A stretch of 64,000 nucleotides of DNA from Limibacter armeniacum (lineage in GTDB: Bacteria > Bacteroidota > Bacteroidia > Cytophagales > Flammeovirgaceae): positions 1 through 64,000 of the forward strand of contig NZ_JBAJNO010000004.1 of the NCBI RefSeq assembly GCF_036880985.1, given 5' to 3'. Shown here piece after piece: positions 53,821-62,828 of the stretch; the first letter of the stretch is position 1; every line of letters starts with the position of its first letter. Both the position numbers and the translations under genes were made by a program. Below the pieces are notes generated by a model, which worked only from the letters and a program-made list of their open reading frames with translations, had not been told where the DNA came from and did no database searches.

Positions 53821-56800
53821 TTTTTGTCGATGTCTATTTTAACTCCTCTATTCGGAAATTTCTTGATATAGGCTGATGGCAACATGCCATACTCTTTCTC
53901 GAAATACTTACTGAAGTACCTTGGGCTATTGAAACCTACCTCATAAGCAATCTCAGAGATGGACAGCTGGCTTTTCTCCAGCAGTTGCATACCCCTTTTT
54001 AATCTTATAATTCTAATAAACTCAATTGGTGACTTACCGGTAATCGCAGTCAGCTTTTTATATAGCTGCACCCTACTCATACCCAACTCCTTACTCAGGT
54101 CTTCTACCGAGAACTTTGGTTCTGCAATGTTTTCCTCTACCAGTCCCATTGCTTTCTTGATAAGCTTCTCATCAATCGGCGTGATCTCCACCTCTGATGG
54201 GGTCACCTCCATTTTCTGCTGGAAATTCTGATGAGCTGCCTTTCTACGGCTCATGTACTGCTCAATTCTCAGTTTCAGAATATCCATTCGGAATGGTTTC
54301 GTGATATAGTCATCAGCACCTGTCTCATACCCTCTGAGCTTGTCTTCATCACCAGAACGAGCCGTAAGAAGTATGATTGGGATATGTGATGTTTCCACGT
54401 CTGACTTCAGTCTTTTACAAAGTTCCAAGCCATCCATTTCCGGCATCATGACATCGGAGATAATCAAGTCAGGCGAGGCCTTTTTAGCCATATTCAGACC
54501 TGCCAATCCATCCTCTGCCTCAATCACAGCATACTGATCTTCTAAGGTCTCACGCATAAAGTGACGGAAGTCTGCATTATCTTCTACCAACAATACAGTA
54601 GGCTGTGTTGACTTTTCAATTGTTTCTTCCTCTTCCTGTACTTCATTTGGTTCAGACACTTCTACTTCTTCTGCAATTGGCGCTTCAGCATGTTCAACAT
54701 CAGAGCGAATTGGTAGCTGAACAATAAAAGTAGAGCCCTTACCTATTTCACTTTCAACCTTAATATCACCACCATGAAGCAGCACCATTTCCTTTACAAG
54801 GTTTAGCCCAATACCTGAACCGCCAATGCCCATTGACTTCACATTATCAGACTGATAGAAACGGTTAAAGATTTTATCCAAATCTGAAGCCTCTATACCA
54901 GTACCCGTATCTGTCACTGCCAGCTCCAACCCTCCTGTTCCATCGAACAGCTCAGGTTTTGTGCTGATTTTTACATGAACGGCTCCATTTGGAGAGGTAA
55001 ACTTGAGTGCATTTGAAAGTAGGTTCATGGCTATTTTCTTCACCTTCTCCTGATCGAACATAAAGGATTCGGCTTTTACCTCACTCTCATATTTGAAGTC
55101 AATCTTCTTTTTCTTAAAACCTTCTTCGAACATCTCACAGACATCCAACAGGAACGAGACTGCATCTCCATACGAGAGATTCAGCTGCATGCCATGCAGA
55201 TCCAGTCTTCTGAAGTCCAGTAACTGATTGACAAGGTTCAACAGCTCATGTGCATTCTTCTCAATTACACCTAACACCTTTTTCTGACTCTCGCCCAAAT
55301 TCTCATTCATCAATTTCTCAATAGGTGTCAGAATCAGGGTCAGTGGCGTTCTCAACTCATGGCTGATATTGGTCAAAAACTTTAACTTAAGGTCATCCAG
55401 CTCTTGGTTACGTTTTGTCTGCAAGCGTTCCTGTTCTGCAATAAATTTCTGTCTTTCCCGCTTGAGCATGTAATACCTGTACAGAATCAACCCCATAATA
55501 AGCAGCAGCCCATAAATCACATACGCCAAAGGTGTCATGTAAAATGGAGGCAATACTGTAATTTTCAAGGTTGAATACTTATCCTGCCAATTGTCCCCTT
55601 TTGATGCTTTTACCTTAAATACATAATCTCCAGGGTTTAGGTTGGTATAGGTCACTCTTGGGAAATCATCCCCCATCAGTACCCAATCCTGATCAAAACC
55701 CTCCAGCATATAGGCAAACTGAAGTTCATCCGTAAAGTAATCCAGTGTGGCAAATTCAATAGAGAAGACATTCATATTGTGCTTCAGCTCCACTTCCTCC
55801 GTATCCTCAATGCATTGTTGCAACAAGATGTTACCATTGAGTTTCTCCCCAACAGACATAGACTTGTTGAATACCTGAAAGTCTGTAAAGATGACCTTTG
55901 GAGCGATGGAATCATAAGCCACATCTTCAGGCTTGAACAGGTTAAAACCATTGAAGCCACCAAAGATCAGTTCACCCTTGCTAGTCCTCAACTTGGCATT
56001 TACGTTGAATTCCAACCCCTGCAAGCCATCTTCAGGAAGGAAGTTATTGACTTCAAAAGCCAACCCATAGGCAGAAGAGTCTTGTTCAACATGAACCTTG
56101 CTCAATCCTGTTGACTTACTCACCCAAATATCCCCCTGTCTATCTTCCAGAATACAGCTGATGATATCAGGCGCCAAACCTTGACTCTTTCCTAACTGTA
56201 AAACCTTGTGCTTATCAGGACCCAATACATTCAGCCCTTCCTTGGTCGCAATCCATACATACCCTCTTGAGTCTTCAATAACATCTGTTACATAGTTATC
56301 GCTAATCTCAATAATGCCACTTTCTTTTCTGTCAGGAAATGTCTTGTAGGAAGCCGTTTCCATATCATAGAAAATCATCCCTTGTGACGTTCCGATTGCC
56401 ATATCTCCATTATGCATAGGAGTTATCTGTGTAATCGACTCATCCGGAAGTGAAATTCCTGACTCATTCTCTGGCTTGAAAAAGCGTTTGCTTTGCTTAT
56501 CAAACAATACAATTCCATTTCCTAACGTACCGATCCAAATCCTTTTCTTTCGGTCTTCTGAGATTGTCCAGATATTGTTGTTAGGCAAACCACCTTCCTT
56601 ATCAGGATCAAAAGTATATCTGGTAAATTTGTTTCCATCAAACACATTCAGACCTCCTGTGTAAGTCCCGATCCATACCAATCCGTCAGAGTCAATGAAC
56701 AGACTCACAATTACATCATGACTCAGGGATGAATTGTCTTTAGGATTATGCTTGTATACCTTATAGGTCTGGTTTTTACGGTTGAAATAAATCAATCCTC

Positions 56801-57950
56801 CACCATTGGTTCCAATCCAAAGGTTGCCTCTAGCATCTTCAGCAAAACAGTCTACATCATTGTATGGAAGGCTGTTTGGCTCTGAAATAAAATGTTGGAA
56901 ATGCCTGAATTTAAAGAATGAAGGGTGGTAATAACTGATACCATTCTTGTAAGTCGCAACCCAGATAATCCCTTGATCATCCTTGTAAAGATCCATAATG
57001 GAGTTTTGCGAAATACTCTTGTCATCTTCTGACTGATGGTACATTACCTGCTGCTTTCCACTTTTGGGGTCAATCAGGTTAATACCACCATGGTCAGTAC
57101 CAATCCAGATATTGCCTTCTCCATCTTCCACTATTTTGGAGACCAGGTTTGAAGTCAAAGGTCTTTCCTTCAACTTACTGCTATACTGTGTCCATGAGTT
57201 GGTTTGAGGAGAGTAAACAAAGGCACCTTCCGCCATAATGTACACCCATATCCTGTTAGCACTATCAATAAAGATCCCTCCTTGCCTTACAGGCTCCTGT
57301 ACTCTTTTCTGAAGAAAATTAAATGATTGAATTGCCTTGTAGGTCTTGCCATCAAACACCTCTACTACCCCATTATCATACAGGTAATAATACTTGTCCT
57401 TATGGTGTGTAAAGACTATCGGGCTATTCGTGTTGTAGGATGTGTTTTCGAAAGGGTCTACCAGCTGTTCTGCCGTTTGGTCATAGAACTGGTAGTGGTT
57501 AGATCGTGAGGTCTTGATCCACATGGTCTTGTTTTCGTCAAAATAGATATCCTCAACTGGCTCGTTGATACCCATTTCCAAAAACTTGCGATGTGGCTGG
57601 ATAAACTTGTCCTGATTAAAATCAAAAATGGCAAACTGCCACCTCAACTTCAACCATAGGTTCCCATCCTTATCTTCCATGATGCCGGCGATATTATTAT
57701 CCATCAATGATGATGAATCACCTGCTTCATGCGTGTAGTTCTTGAAGTTTTTTCCGTCATAACGGCTCAATCCGAAGGAAGTGCCAAACCACAAGAATCC
57801 TCGGGAATCTTTGAAAATGCAGGAGGTTTGGTTATTCACCAAACCTTCTGCACTAGATAATTTGAAAAACGTATTGTGTGGAAAGCTGGCACTTGCATGC
57901 AACGACACAAGTACCAGTAATCCCATTATCAACAATTTACCTAATTTCAT
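53817..57950 (-). CDS. Hybrid two-component regulator (HTCS) of the second glycan cluster
   Basis: This 1377-residue protein has a signal peptide (MKLGKLLIMGLLVLVSLHASA) and Reg_prop sensor blades from NTFFKLSSAEGLVNNQ. A Y_Y_Y domain and membrane helix (YVIYGLLLIMGLILYRYYML) come next, then HisKA (FLTNISHELRTPLTL), ATPase (NLLSNALKFT, GSGIGLNL), receiver (VEDNADFRHFM, Asp in ISDVMMPEMDG) and AraC HTH (MSRVQLYKKL, FNSPRYFSKYF). It is embedded between GH3 and GH2 on one transcript. That differs from the other HTCS, which stands at the operon boundary. Confidence 0.95.
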   Translation of the reverse strand: MKLGKLLIMGLLVLVSLHASASFPHNTFFKLSSAEGLVNNQTSCIFKDSRGFLWFGTSFGLSRYDGKNFKNYTHEAGDSSSLMDNNIAGIMEDKDGNLWLKLRWQFAIFDFNQDKFIQPHRKFLEMGINEPVEDIYFDENKTMWIKTSRSNHYQFYDQTAEQLVDPFENTSYNTNSPIVFTHHKDKYYYLYDNGVVEVFDGKTYKAIQSFNFLQKRVQEPVRQGGIFIDSANRIWVYIMAEGAFVYSPQTNSWTQYSSKLKERPLTSNLVSKIVEDGEGNIWIGTDHGGINLIDPKSGKQQVMYHQSEDDKSISQNSIMDLYKDDQGIIWVATYKNGISYYHPSFFKFRHFQHFISEPNSLPYNDVDCFAEDARGNLWIGTNGGGLIYFNRKNQTYKVYKHNPKDNSSLSHDVIVSLFIDSDGLVWIGTYTGGLNVFDGNKFTRYTFDPDKEGGLPNNNIWTISEDRKKRIWIGTLGNGIVLFDKQSKRFFKPENESGISLPDESITQITPMHNGDMAIGTSQGMIFYDMETASYKTFPDRKESGIIEISDNYVTDVIEDSRGYVWIATKEGLNVLGPDKHKVLQLGKSQGLAPDIISCILEDRQGDIWVSKSTGLSKVHVEQDSSAYGLAFEVNNFLPEDGLQGLEFNVNAKLRTSKGELIFGGFNGFNLFKPEDVAYDSIAPKVIFTDFQVFNKSMSVGEKLNGNILLQQCIEDTEEVELKHNMNVFSIEFATLDYFTDELQFAYMLEGFDQDWVLMGDDFPRVTYTNLNPGDYVFKVKASKGDNWQDKYSTLKITVLPPFYMTPLAYVIYGLLLIMGLILYRYYMLKRERQKFIAEQERLQTKRNQELDDLKLKFLTNISHELRTPLTLILTPIEKLMNENLGESQKKVLGVIEKNAHELLNLVNQLLDFRRLDLHGMQLNLSYGDAVSFLLDVCEMFEEGFKKKKIDFKYESEVKAESFMFDQEKVKKIAMNLLSNALKFTSPNGAVHVKISTKPELFDGTGGLELAVTDTGTGIEASDLDKIFNRFYQSDNVKSMGIGGSGIGLNLVKEMVLLHGGDIKVESEIGKGSTFIVQLPIRSDVEHAEAPIAEEVEVSEPNEVQEEEETIEKSTQPTVLLVEDNADFRHFMRETLEDQYAVIEAEDGLAGLNMAKKASPDLIISDVMMPEMDGLELCKRLKSDVETSHIPIILLTARSGDEDKLRGYETGADDYITKPFRMDILKLRIEQYMSRRKAAHQNFQQKMEVTPSEVEITPIDEKLIKKAMGLVEENIAEPKFSVEDLSKELGMSRVQLYKKLTAITGKSPIEFIRIIRLKRGMQLLEKSQLSISEIAYEVGFNSPRYFSKYFEKEYGMLPSAYIKKFPNRGVKIDIDKK

Positions 57951-57976
57951 ACTTCACTATATCATGGGAACCCTCA

Positions 57977-60157
57977 CTAATTGATTGTGATAGATTTCTT
58001 CCCTGTTATATTATCAGATGCATTTCCCAAATATAACACATACTTTCCCGACTCAAGCACCCAGTCCTGCTTATCATTGTCATAATAAGCTAAATCATCA
58101 ACTGACACTTCTAAAGTCACCTTTTTGCTCTCACCTGCCATCAGAGATACTTTATCAAAGGCTTTCAGTTCCTTTTTCGCTCTTTCCACTTTAGAGCCAA
58201 CTTTACCTACATAAAGCTGTGCAACTTCACTTCCTTGTACATCTCCTGTGTTAGTCAGTGTACAAGTCACTTCAATTGTACCACCTGACTTGAACTGTTT
58301 GTCGTTTACTTCCAATCCTGAGATTTCAAAAGAGGTATATGACAGACCAAAGCCAAATGCGAACTGAGGTTTGATTTTCTTCGTGTCGTGCCAACGGTAA
58401 CCAACCAGAATATCTTCCTTGTAGTATTGGTTTACGCTATCACCTGGGTAAGAAAGCTCACCATAGAAGTGCGCTCCATTGTCTTCCAGCTTTACAGGGA
58501 AAGTGAAAGGCAATTTACCTGAAGGGTTGATGTCACCTGAGATCACGTCAGCAATTGCATTACCAGCTTCACTACCCAAGTACCAAGCCTGCATTACTGC
58601 CGGCACTTTTGATAACCAAGGCATTGACACCGCATTGCCGCTGACCAGAATCATACCCATATTTGGATTTGCCTCCAGCAGTTTAGCGATTAACTCATCC
58701 TGTCCGAATGGCAGATCGTATGATAGACGGTCTTCACCCTCACAGTCCTGATGATGGTTCTTGTTCAAGCCACCTACAAACAATACCAGATCAGCTTTTG
58801 AAGCAATCTCAATGGCAGCATTTTTCAGTGAGTCCTGATCAAGCTCTGAAGGAATTACCCTTCCATAAGCTGAAGGTCCTGAAGCATAACCCAAAGAGTG
58901 CAGGATAGTCGCATTCGGAAAACGACTACGGATACCATCCAGTGGAGAAATCTCATACTTTGCTTTCAGTTCTGAAGAACCACCACCTACAGTCATAGAC
59001 TTGGTTGCATTTTCACCGATTACTGCAATCACCTGCTTTTTCTCAGGGTCAATCGGGAAGAATCCTTTCTCGTTTTTCAACAAAACGATCCCTTCCTGAG
59101 CAACCCTTCTCGCTACGTCCTGATGCTCCTCTGTATTGACACTACCCCAAGGTCTATTTCTGTCCAAACCAGTTCTGAAGATCATTCTCAGGATTCTTCT
59201 CACCTTATCATTCAGTTGGTCTTCGCTATACTTACCTTCTTTCAATCCATTCAGGAATGGATTTGCCAAGAAGTAGTTGTCGTATGCCAAGTCGATGCTT
59301 GAAGTAAGACCATTAGTCCAAGTACCCATCTCGATGTCCAAACCGTTTTCTACAGATTCCTTTGTATCGTGCGCTCCACCCCAGTCGGTAACCACAACAC
59401 CATCAAAAGCCCAGTCCCTTTTCAGGATATGGTTCAGCAGAATATCATTGTGGCAGCACCACTGTCCATCGTATTTGTTGTAAGCACCCATGATAGACCA
59501 AGCTTTTCCTTCTGTTACTGCCGCCTTGAATGCAGGCAGGTAAATCTCATGCAAGGCACGGTCGCTAACATTTACATTGATATGTCCTCTCCACTTTTCT
59601 TGGTTATTCAATGCGTAGTGCTTGACACAAGCCGCTACTCCATTTTGCTGAACACCTTGTACGTATGGAACTACCATTGTAGAAGCCAGGAACGGATCCT
59701 CGCCCATATATTCAAAGTTTCTTCCGTTGAGCGGTGTACGGTAAATGTTTACACCTGGCCCCAACAGTACGTCTTTCTTACGGTATCTTGCTTCTTCCCC
59801 GATAGCAACACCATACTGGTGCGAAAGCTCAGGGTTAAAAGTTGAAGCCAAGGCTGTCAGTGCCGGAAATGCCGTGATGGAATCATTGGTCCAGTTGGCA
59901 TAACCCCAGTTGTCCCAATTGATTTCTCCCCTTACACCATGAGGTCCGTCTGACATCCAAACCTCAGGAATACCCAAACGGGGAACGCCTGGTGAACTGA
60001 ACTTTGACTGTGCATGACACATCGCCACTTTCTCCTCCAAGGTCATCAGAGACATGATGGAATCGATCTTACTTTCAATCTCACGGTTCTCCTGTGCCAT
60101 GGCATTCCCAGTCCACAGGCTAAAAAATGTGATAATCGCTATTATTGACTTTTTCAT
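57977..60157 (-). CDS. GH3 beta-glucosidase
   Basis: This 726-residue secreted GH3 enzyme has a signal peptide ending AMAQ. The (beta/alpha)8 barrel has nucleophile Asp258 in VVVTDWGGAHD, an alpha/beta sandwich follows (MTVGGGSSELKAK, GLNKNHHQDCEGEDR) and a C-terminal fibronectin-III-like domain (YTSFEISGLEV, SGKYVLYLG). Xyloglucan loci of Bacteroides use GH3 enzymes to trim the glucan end of oligosaccharides exposed by alpha-xylosidase. It lies 15 bp after the GH95 gene and 26 bp before the HTCS gene, in one operon. Confidence 0.93.
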   Translation of the reverse strand: MKKSIIAIITFFSLWTGNAMAQENREIESKIDSIMSLMTLEEKVAMCHAQSKFSSPGVPRLGIPEVWMSDGPHGVRGEINWDNWGYANWTNDSITAFPALTALASTFNPELSHQYGVAIGEEARYRKKDVLLGPGVNIYRTPLNGRNFEYMGEDPFLASTMVVPYVQGVQQNGVAACVKHYALNNQEKWRGHINVNVSDRALHEIYLPAFKAAVTEGKAWSIMGAYNKYDGQWCCHNDILLNHILKRDWAFDGVVVTDWGGAHDTKESVENGLDIEMGTWTNGLTSSIDLAYDNYFLANPFLNGLKEGKYSEDQLNDKVRRILRMIFRTGLDRNRPWGSVNTEEHQDVARRVAQEGIVLLKNEKGFFPIDPEKKQVIAVIGENATKSMTVGGGSSELKAKYEISPLDGIRSRFPNATILHSLGYASGPSAYGRVIPSELDQDSLKNAAIEIASKADLVLFVGGLNKNHHQDCEGEDRLSYDLPFGQDELIAKLLEANPNMGMILVSGNAVSMPWLSKVPAVMQAWYLGSEAGNAIADVISGDINPSGKLPFTFPVKLEDNGAHFYGELSYPGDSVNQYYKEDILVGYRWHDTKKIKPQFAFGFGLSYTSFEISGLEVNDKQFKSGGTIEVTCTLTNTGDVQGSEVAQLYVGKVGSKVERAKKELKAFDKVSLMAGESKKVTLEVSVDDLAYYDNDKQDWVLESGKYVLYLGNASDNITGKKSITIN

Positions 60158-60172
60158 AAGAATACTGGTTTA

Positions 60173-62596
60173 CTACTCCCAAACAACCTCTACTTTCACT
60201 CCTCCTTGTACTTTCACTTTGATGGTGCCTCCTTGGTTTTCCAGCAATTTTGCTCCTGAAACCTTTACTTTCTTGCCATTTGCTTCAACACCAAAATCCA
60301 AGGTCAGCTCCTGATCCTTACCTGAAGTAAAGCTTAAGTCTACCTCTTTCTCAGTCCACTCTAACTTATTTACTTCAACCTGTCCTCTTACGAGCACTCC
60401 TTCTACTGAACCGTTTTTCCAATCATCAGGTAAAGCAGGGAAAACATCAATATGACCTGGTCTACCGTTCACCAGCATTCTGGTAATCAATGAAGGGAAA
60501 CCACCACTGATATCCATATTGAACAAGTTGCCAGGATTATGGGTAGTACCCATTCCTTTTGTCCAGTAATACATGGACAGGTATTCCAATACTTCACTAG
60601 TGTTCTCCTTGTCTCTCAATGTTACAGCTGAGTTACCCATCAGGCACATACCGAAAGACATTTCACCTCCGTGGTGTTGCTTACGGATTTTCATTCTTTC
60701 TTCAATGGTCTTTGCCGCTGCCGCTTTCAGTGTAGGGTCTGTCAATAGGTCCATATCAGGCATTTCATACAATCCGTACAGGTGGCTTGCATGACGGTGT
60801 GACTGGTTCTCAGAAAAACCATCCCACAACCACTCCCTGATCGTACCATCCGCTTCATTGATCTGGTATGGCGGCAACAATGCCATCATGTTTTCCTTCT
60901 TGCGGATTTCATTCTTGCTTACACCCAATACTTTTGCTGAAGCAATCCAGTTTCTCAACAGTTCTTTTACCAATACAATATCCATGGTCGCATTGATACA
61001 GTTTTGCCATCTGTGCTCCAATGGATTGTTCTCAGGAGAGTAAGAAGGGTTTACCATATACATCCCGTCTTCCCCCAAAACAAGGAAGTCTTCCCAGAAA
61101 GCCAATGCCTCTGAAATAAACGGAAATGCTCTTTCCTTCAGGAACTCCACATCACCTGTGTACAGGTAGTAGTCGTAGAAGAATGAGGCAGTCCATGCTG
61201 CACCACCGTTCCAGTATTCCATTGTCCATGTCTCGTCATAATGGTTATTGAGACCGTGAGTACTGGTATGGGAAGGAACGTGGATACCTTTTGCTCCATA
61301 GAATTGTCTGGCATTGATGCGGTACTGCTCCAACATACGTTCATGGTAATCAAAGTAAGACAGCATTAGCTCAGGCATATTGCCATTCAGGTAATGTGAA
61401 ACGGCTACTTCAACGTTGCCATCATGTGTAAAGTCTGATGACCAAGGTGGTGTCCAAGTACCACTCCAGATACCTTGCAGGTTTGGAGGGTTGGTTCCTG
61501 TTGCACAAATGATATTGTATCTGGCAGCTTCAAACTGTCTTTGGATAATACCCGCAGATGTTTTCTTTTTTGCTGTCAGTACCAATGTTTCTGAAGTCAT
61601 TGCCTGCTCTTCCTCAGTTGGTTTCAGGTCAAGCTTCATGTTACCGAAAAGTCTACCGTGACTTTCCAGCTGACTTTCAATCAGTTTGTCATAAGAAGTA
61701 GATACAGCTGAGATTGTCTTTTTCAATCCTGCCAATGAGGCACTGTTATCTTCTGTATAGTATGGCTTGATATCTACGTAGATCAGCACTTCTTCCGCAT
61801 TGCGGATAACGGCTCTGTTACCATTAAACTCCAGTGAACCTCCTTTTACCTCAAAACGGGCAACGCCATCATAACCCAAAGGTGAGTTTTGATGAGGTTT
61901 GTTATAAGTCACGTGAAAATGCAGATACTGGTCATCCTCAACAGTCGTATTGGCTTCCTTGATTACAGATGAGATAAACTCACTCTGGTTCCATGCATGT
62001 GGGTGCTTTACAAGGTTTACATCCAAATCGATTGGGGCTGTACCTGTCACTCTGGTTACCAGTACGCTATCTTTTCTTGAGGCAAAAGTGCTACGCTCAA
62101 ACTTACCCTTTTGGTCTTTCCACTGCACAATAGCTTCTGCAGTTTCATAGTTAACCATTCTGCGGTACTCTTTTATATTAGAAGCTGGCATCTCAAAGTT
62201 CAAGTTTGCCGCAGGTACAAATGGATCAGTCCACTTCTTAGCACCGTAACCTGCCTCTTCCCAAAGCTGAACGCCCATTCTGGCTGCTTCTTCCCACTTA
62301 CCATCCAGCTGAAGCTGACGGATTTCTTCCAAGTGGTTAGCCATATTTGGAGGAGTTACAGGCCCCTCATTAGGTAGGAACAACAAAGCATGGTTCAGGA
62401 TAATTGTTTCCTCAAAAGGATCACCCATGACCATCGCTCCTAAAGTACCATTACCAGTCAGCAGGGCATCTTCCCACTGTGCGGCAGGCAGCCAACTTGT
62501 AAAACCCTTTTCAGGAGTATCATGCATTTGGGCAAAAGTGCTTGATGCACATAAGACCAAACTGCTGATAACGACTAAGAATATATTACGTAACAT
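60173..62596 (-). CDS. GH95-family alpha-L-fucosidase-like enzyme (divergent active-site motif)
   Basis: This 807-residue secreted protein has a signal peptide ending TFAQ. It has an N-terminal beta-sandwich with LPAAQWEDALLTGNGTLGAM and an (alpha/alpha)6 barrel with GTNPPNLQGIWSG, NPSYSPENNP (the acid Glu position in SPEN) and SHRHASHLYGLYE. The C-terminal motif reads NLFNMDISGGFPSLI where classical GH95 has a form like QIDGNFG. The catalytic-base Asp appears kept but the surroundings differ, so the specificity could be another sugar such as L-galactose. The product is LPALPDDW-type like the family. It lies in a cluster with GH31, GH3 and GH2, fitting fucosylated/galactosylated xyloglucan side chains. 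Confidence 0.85.
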   Translation of the reverse strand: MLRNIFLVVISSLVLCASSTFAQMHDTPEKGFTSWLPAAQWEDALLTGNGTLGAMVMGDPFEETIILNHALLFLPNEGPVTPPNMANHLEEIRQLQLDGKWEEAARMGVQLWEEAGYGAKKWTDPFVPAANLNFEMPASNIKEYRRMVNYETAEAIVQWKDQKGKFERSTFASRKDSVLVTRVTGTAPIDLDVNLVKHPHAWNQSEFISSVIKEANTTVEDDQYLHFHVTYNKPHQNSPLGYDGVARFEVKGGSLEFNGNRAVIRNAEEVLIYVDIKPYYTEDNSASLAGLKKTISAVSTSYDKLIESQLESHGRLFGNMKLDLKPTEEEQAMTSETLVLTAKKKTSAGIIQRQFEAARYNIICATGTNPPNLQGIWSGTWTPPWSSDFTHDGNVEVAVSHYLNGNMPELMLSYFDYHERMLEQYRINARQFYGAKGIHVPSHTSTHGLNNHYDETWTMEYWNGGAAWTASFFYDYYLYTGDVEFLKERAFPFISEALAFWEDFLVLGEDGMYMVNPSYSPENNPLEHRWQNCINATMDIVLVKELLRNWIASAKVLGVSKNEIRKKENMMALLPPYQINEADGTIREWLWDGFSENQSHRHASHLYGLYEMPDMDLLTDPTLKAAAAKTIEERMKIRKQHHGGEMSFGMCLMGNSAVTLRDKENTSEVLEYLSMYYWTKGMGTTHNPGNLFNMDISGGFPSLITRMLVNGRPGHIDVFPALPDDWKNGSVEGVLVRGQVEVNKLEWTEKEVDLSFTSGKDQELTLDFGVEANGKKVKVSGAKLLENQGGTIKVKVQGGVKVEVVWE

Positions 62597-62828
62597 AATT
62601 TCTGATATTTATGAGATAGCTGTGAAGGTAGTCATGTCTTGAAAAGGACACCCTCGGCTCTGGACAAAGACGGCACTGCCTTGCCAATCAAAACCACAAT
62701 AGTGATGATGGCGGAAACGAATCCACCACCATCAGATAATAAACACCCAAGATTCACTTTCACCACATTGTTATATGACCAACATTCAGGCACATAACAA
62801 CGCAACGGGATGATTATTTTAAGAGAAA
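62597..62828. other. Gap between GH31 and GH95 genes
   Basis: These 232 bp contain no gene. A 9-bp stem (62706-62714 with 62726-62734, one G-U pair) could be a processing or attenuation hairpin within the minus-strand transcript. Confidence 0.4.
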
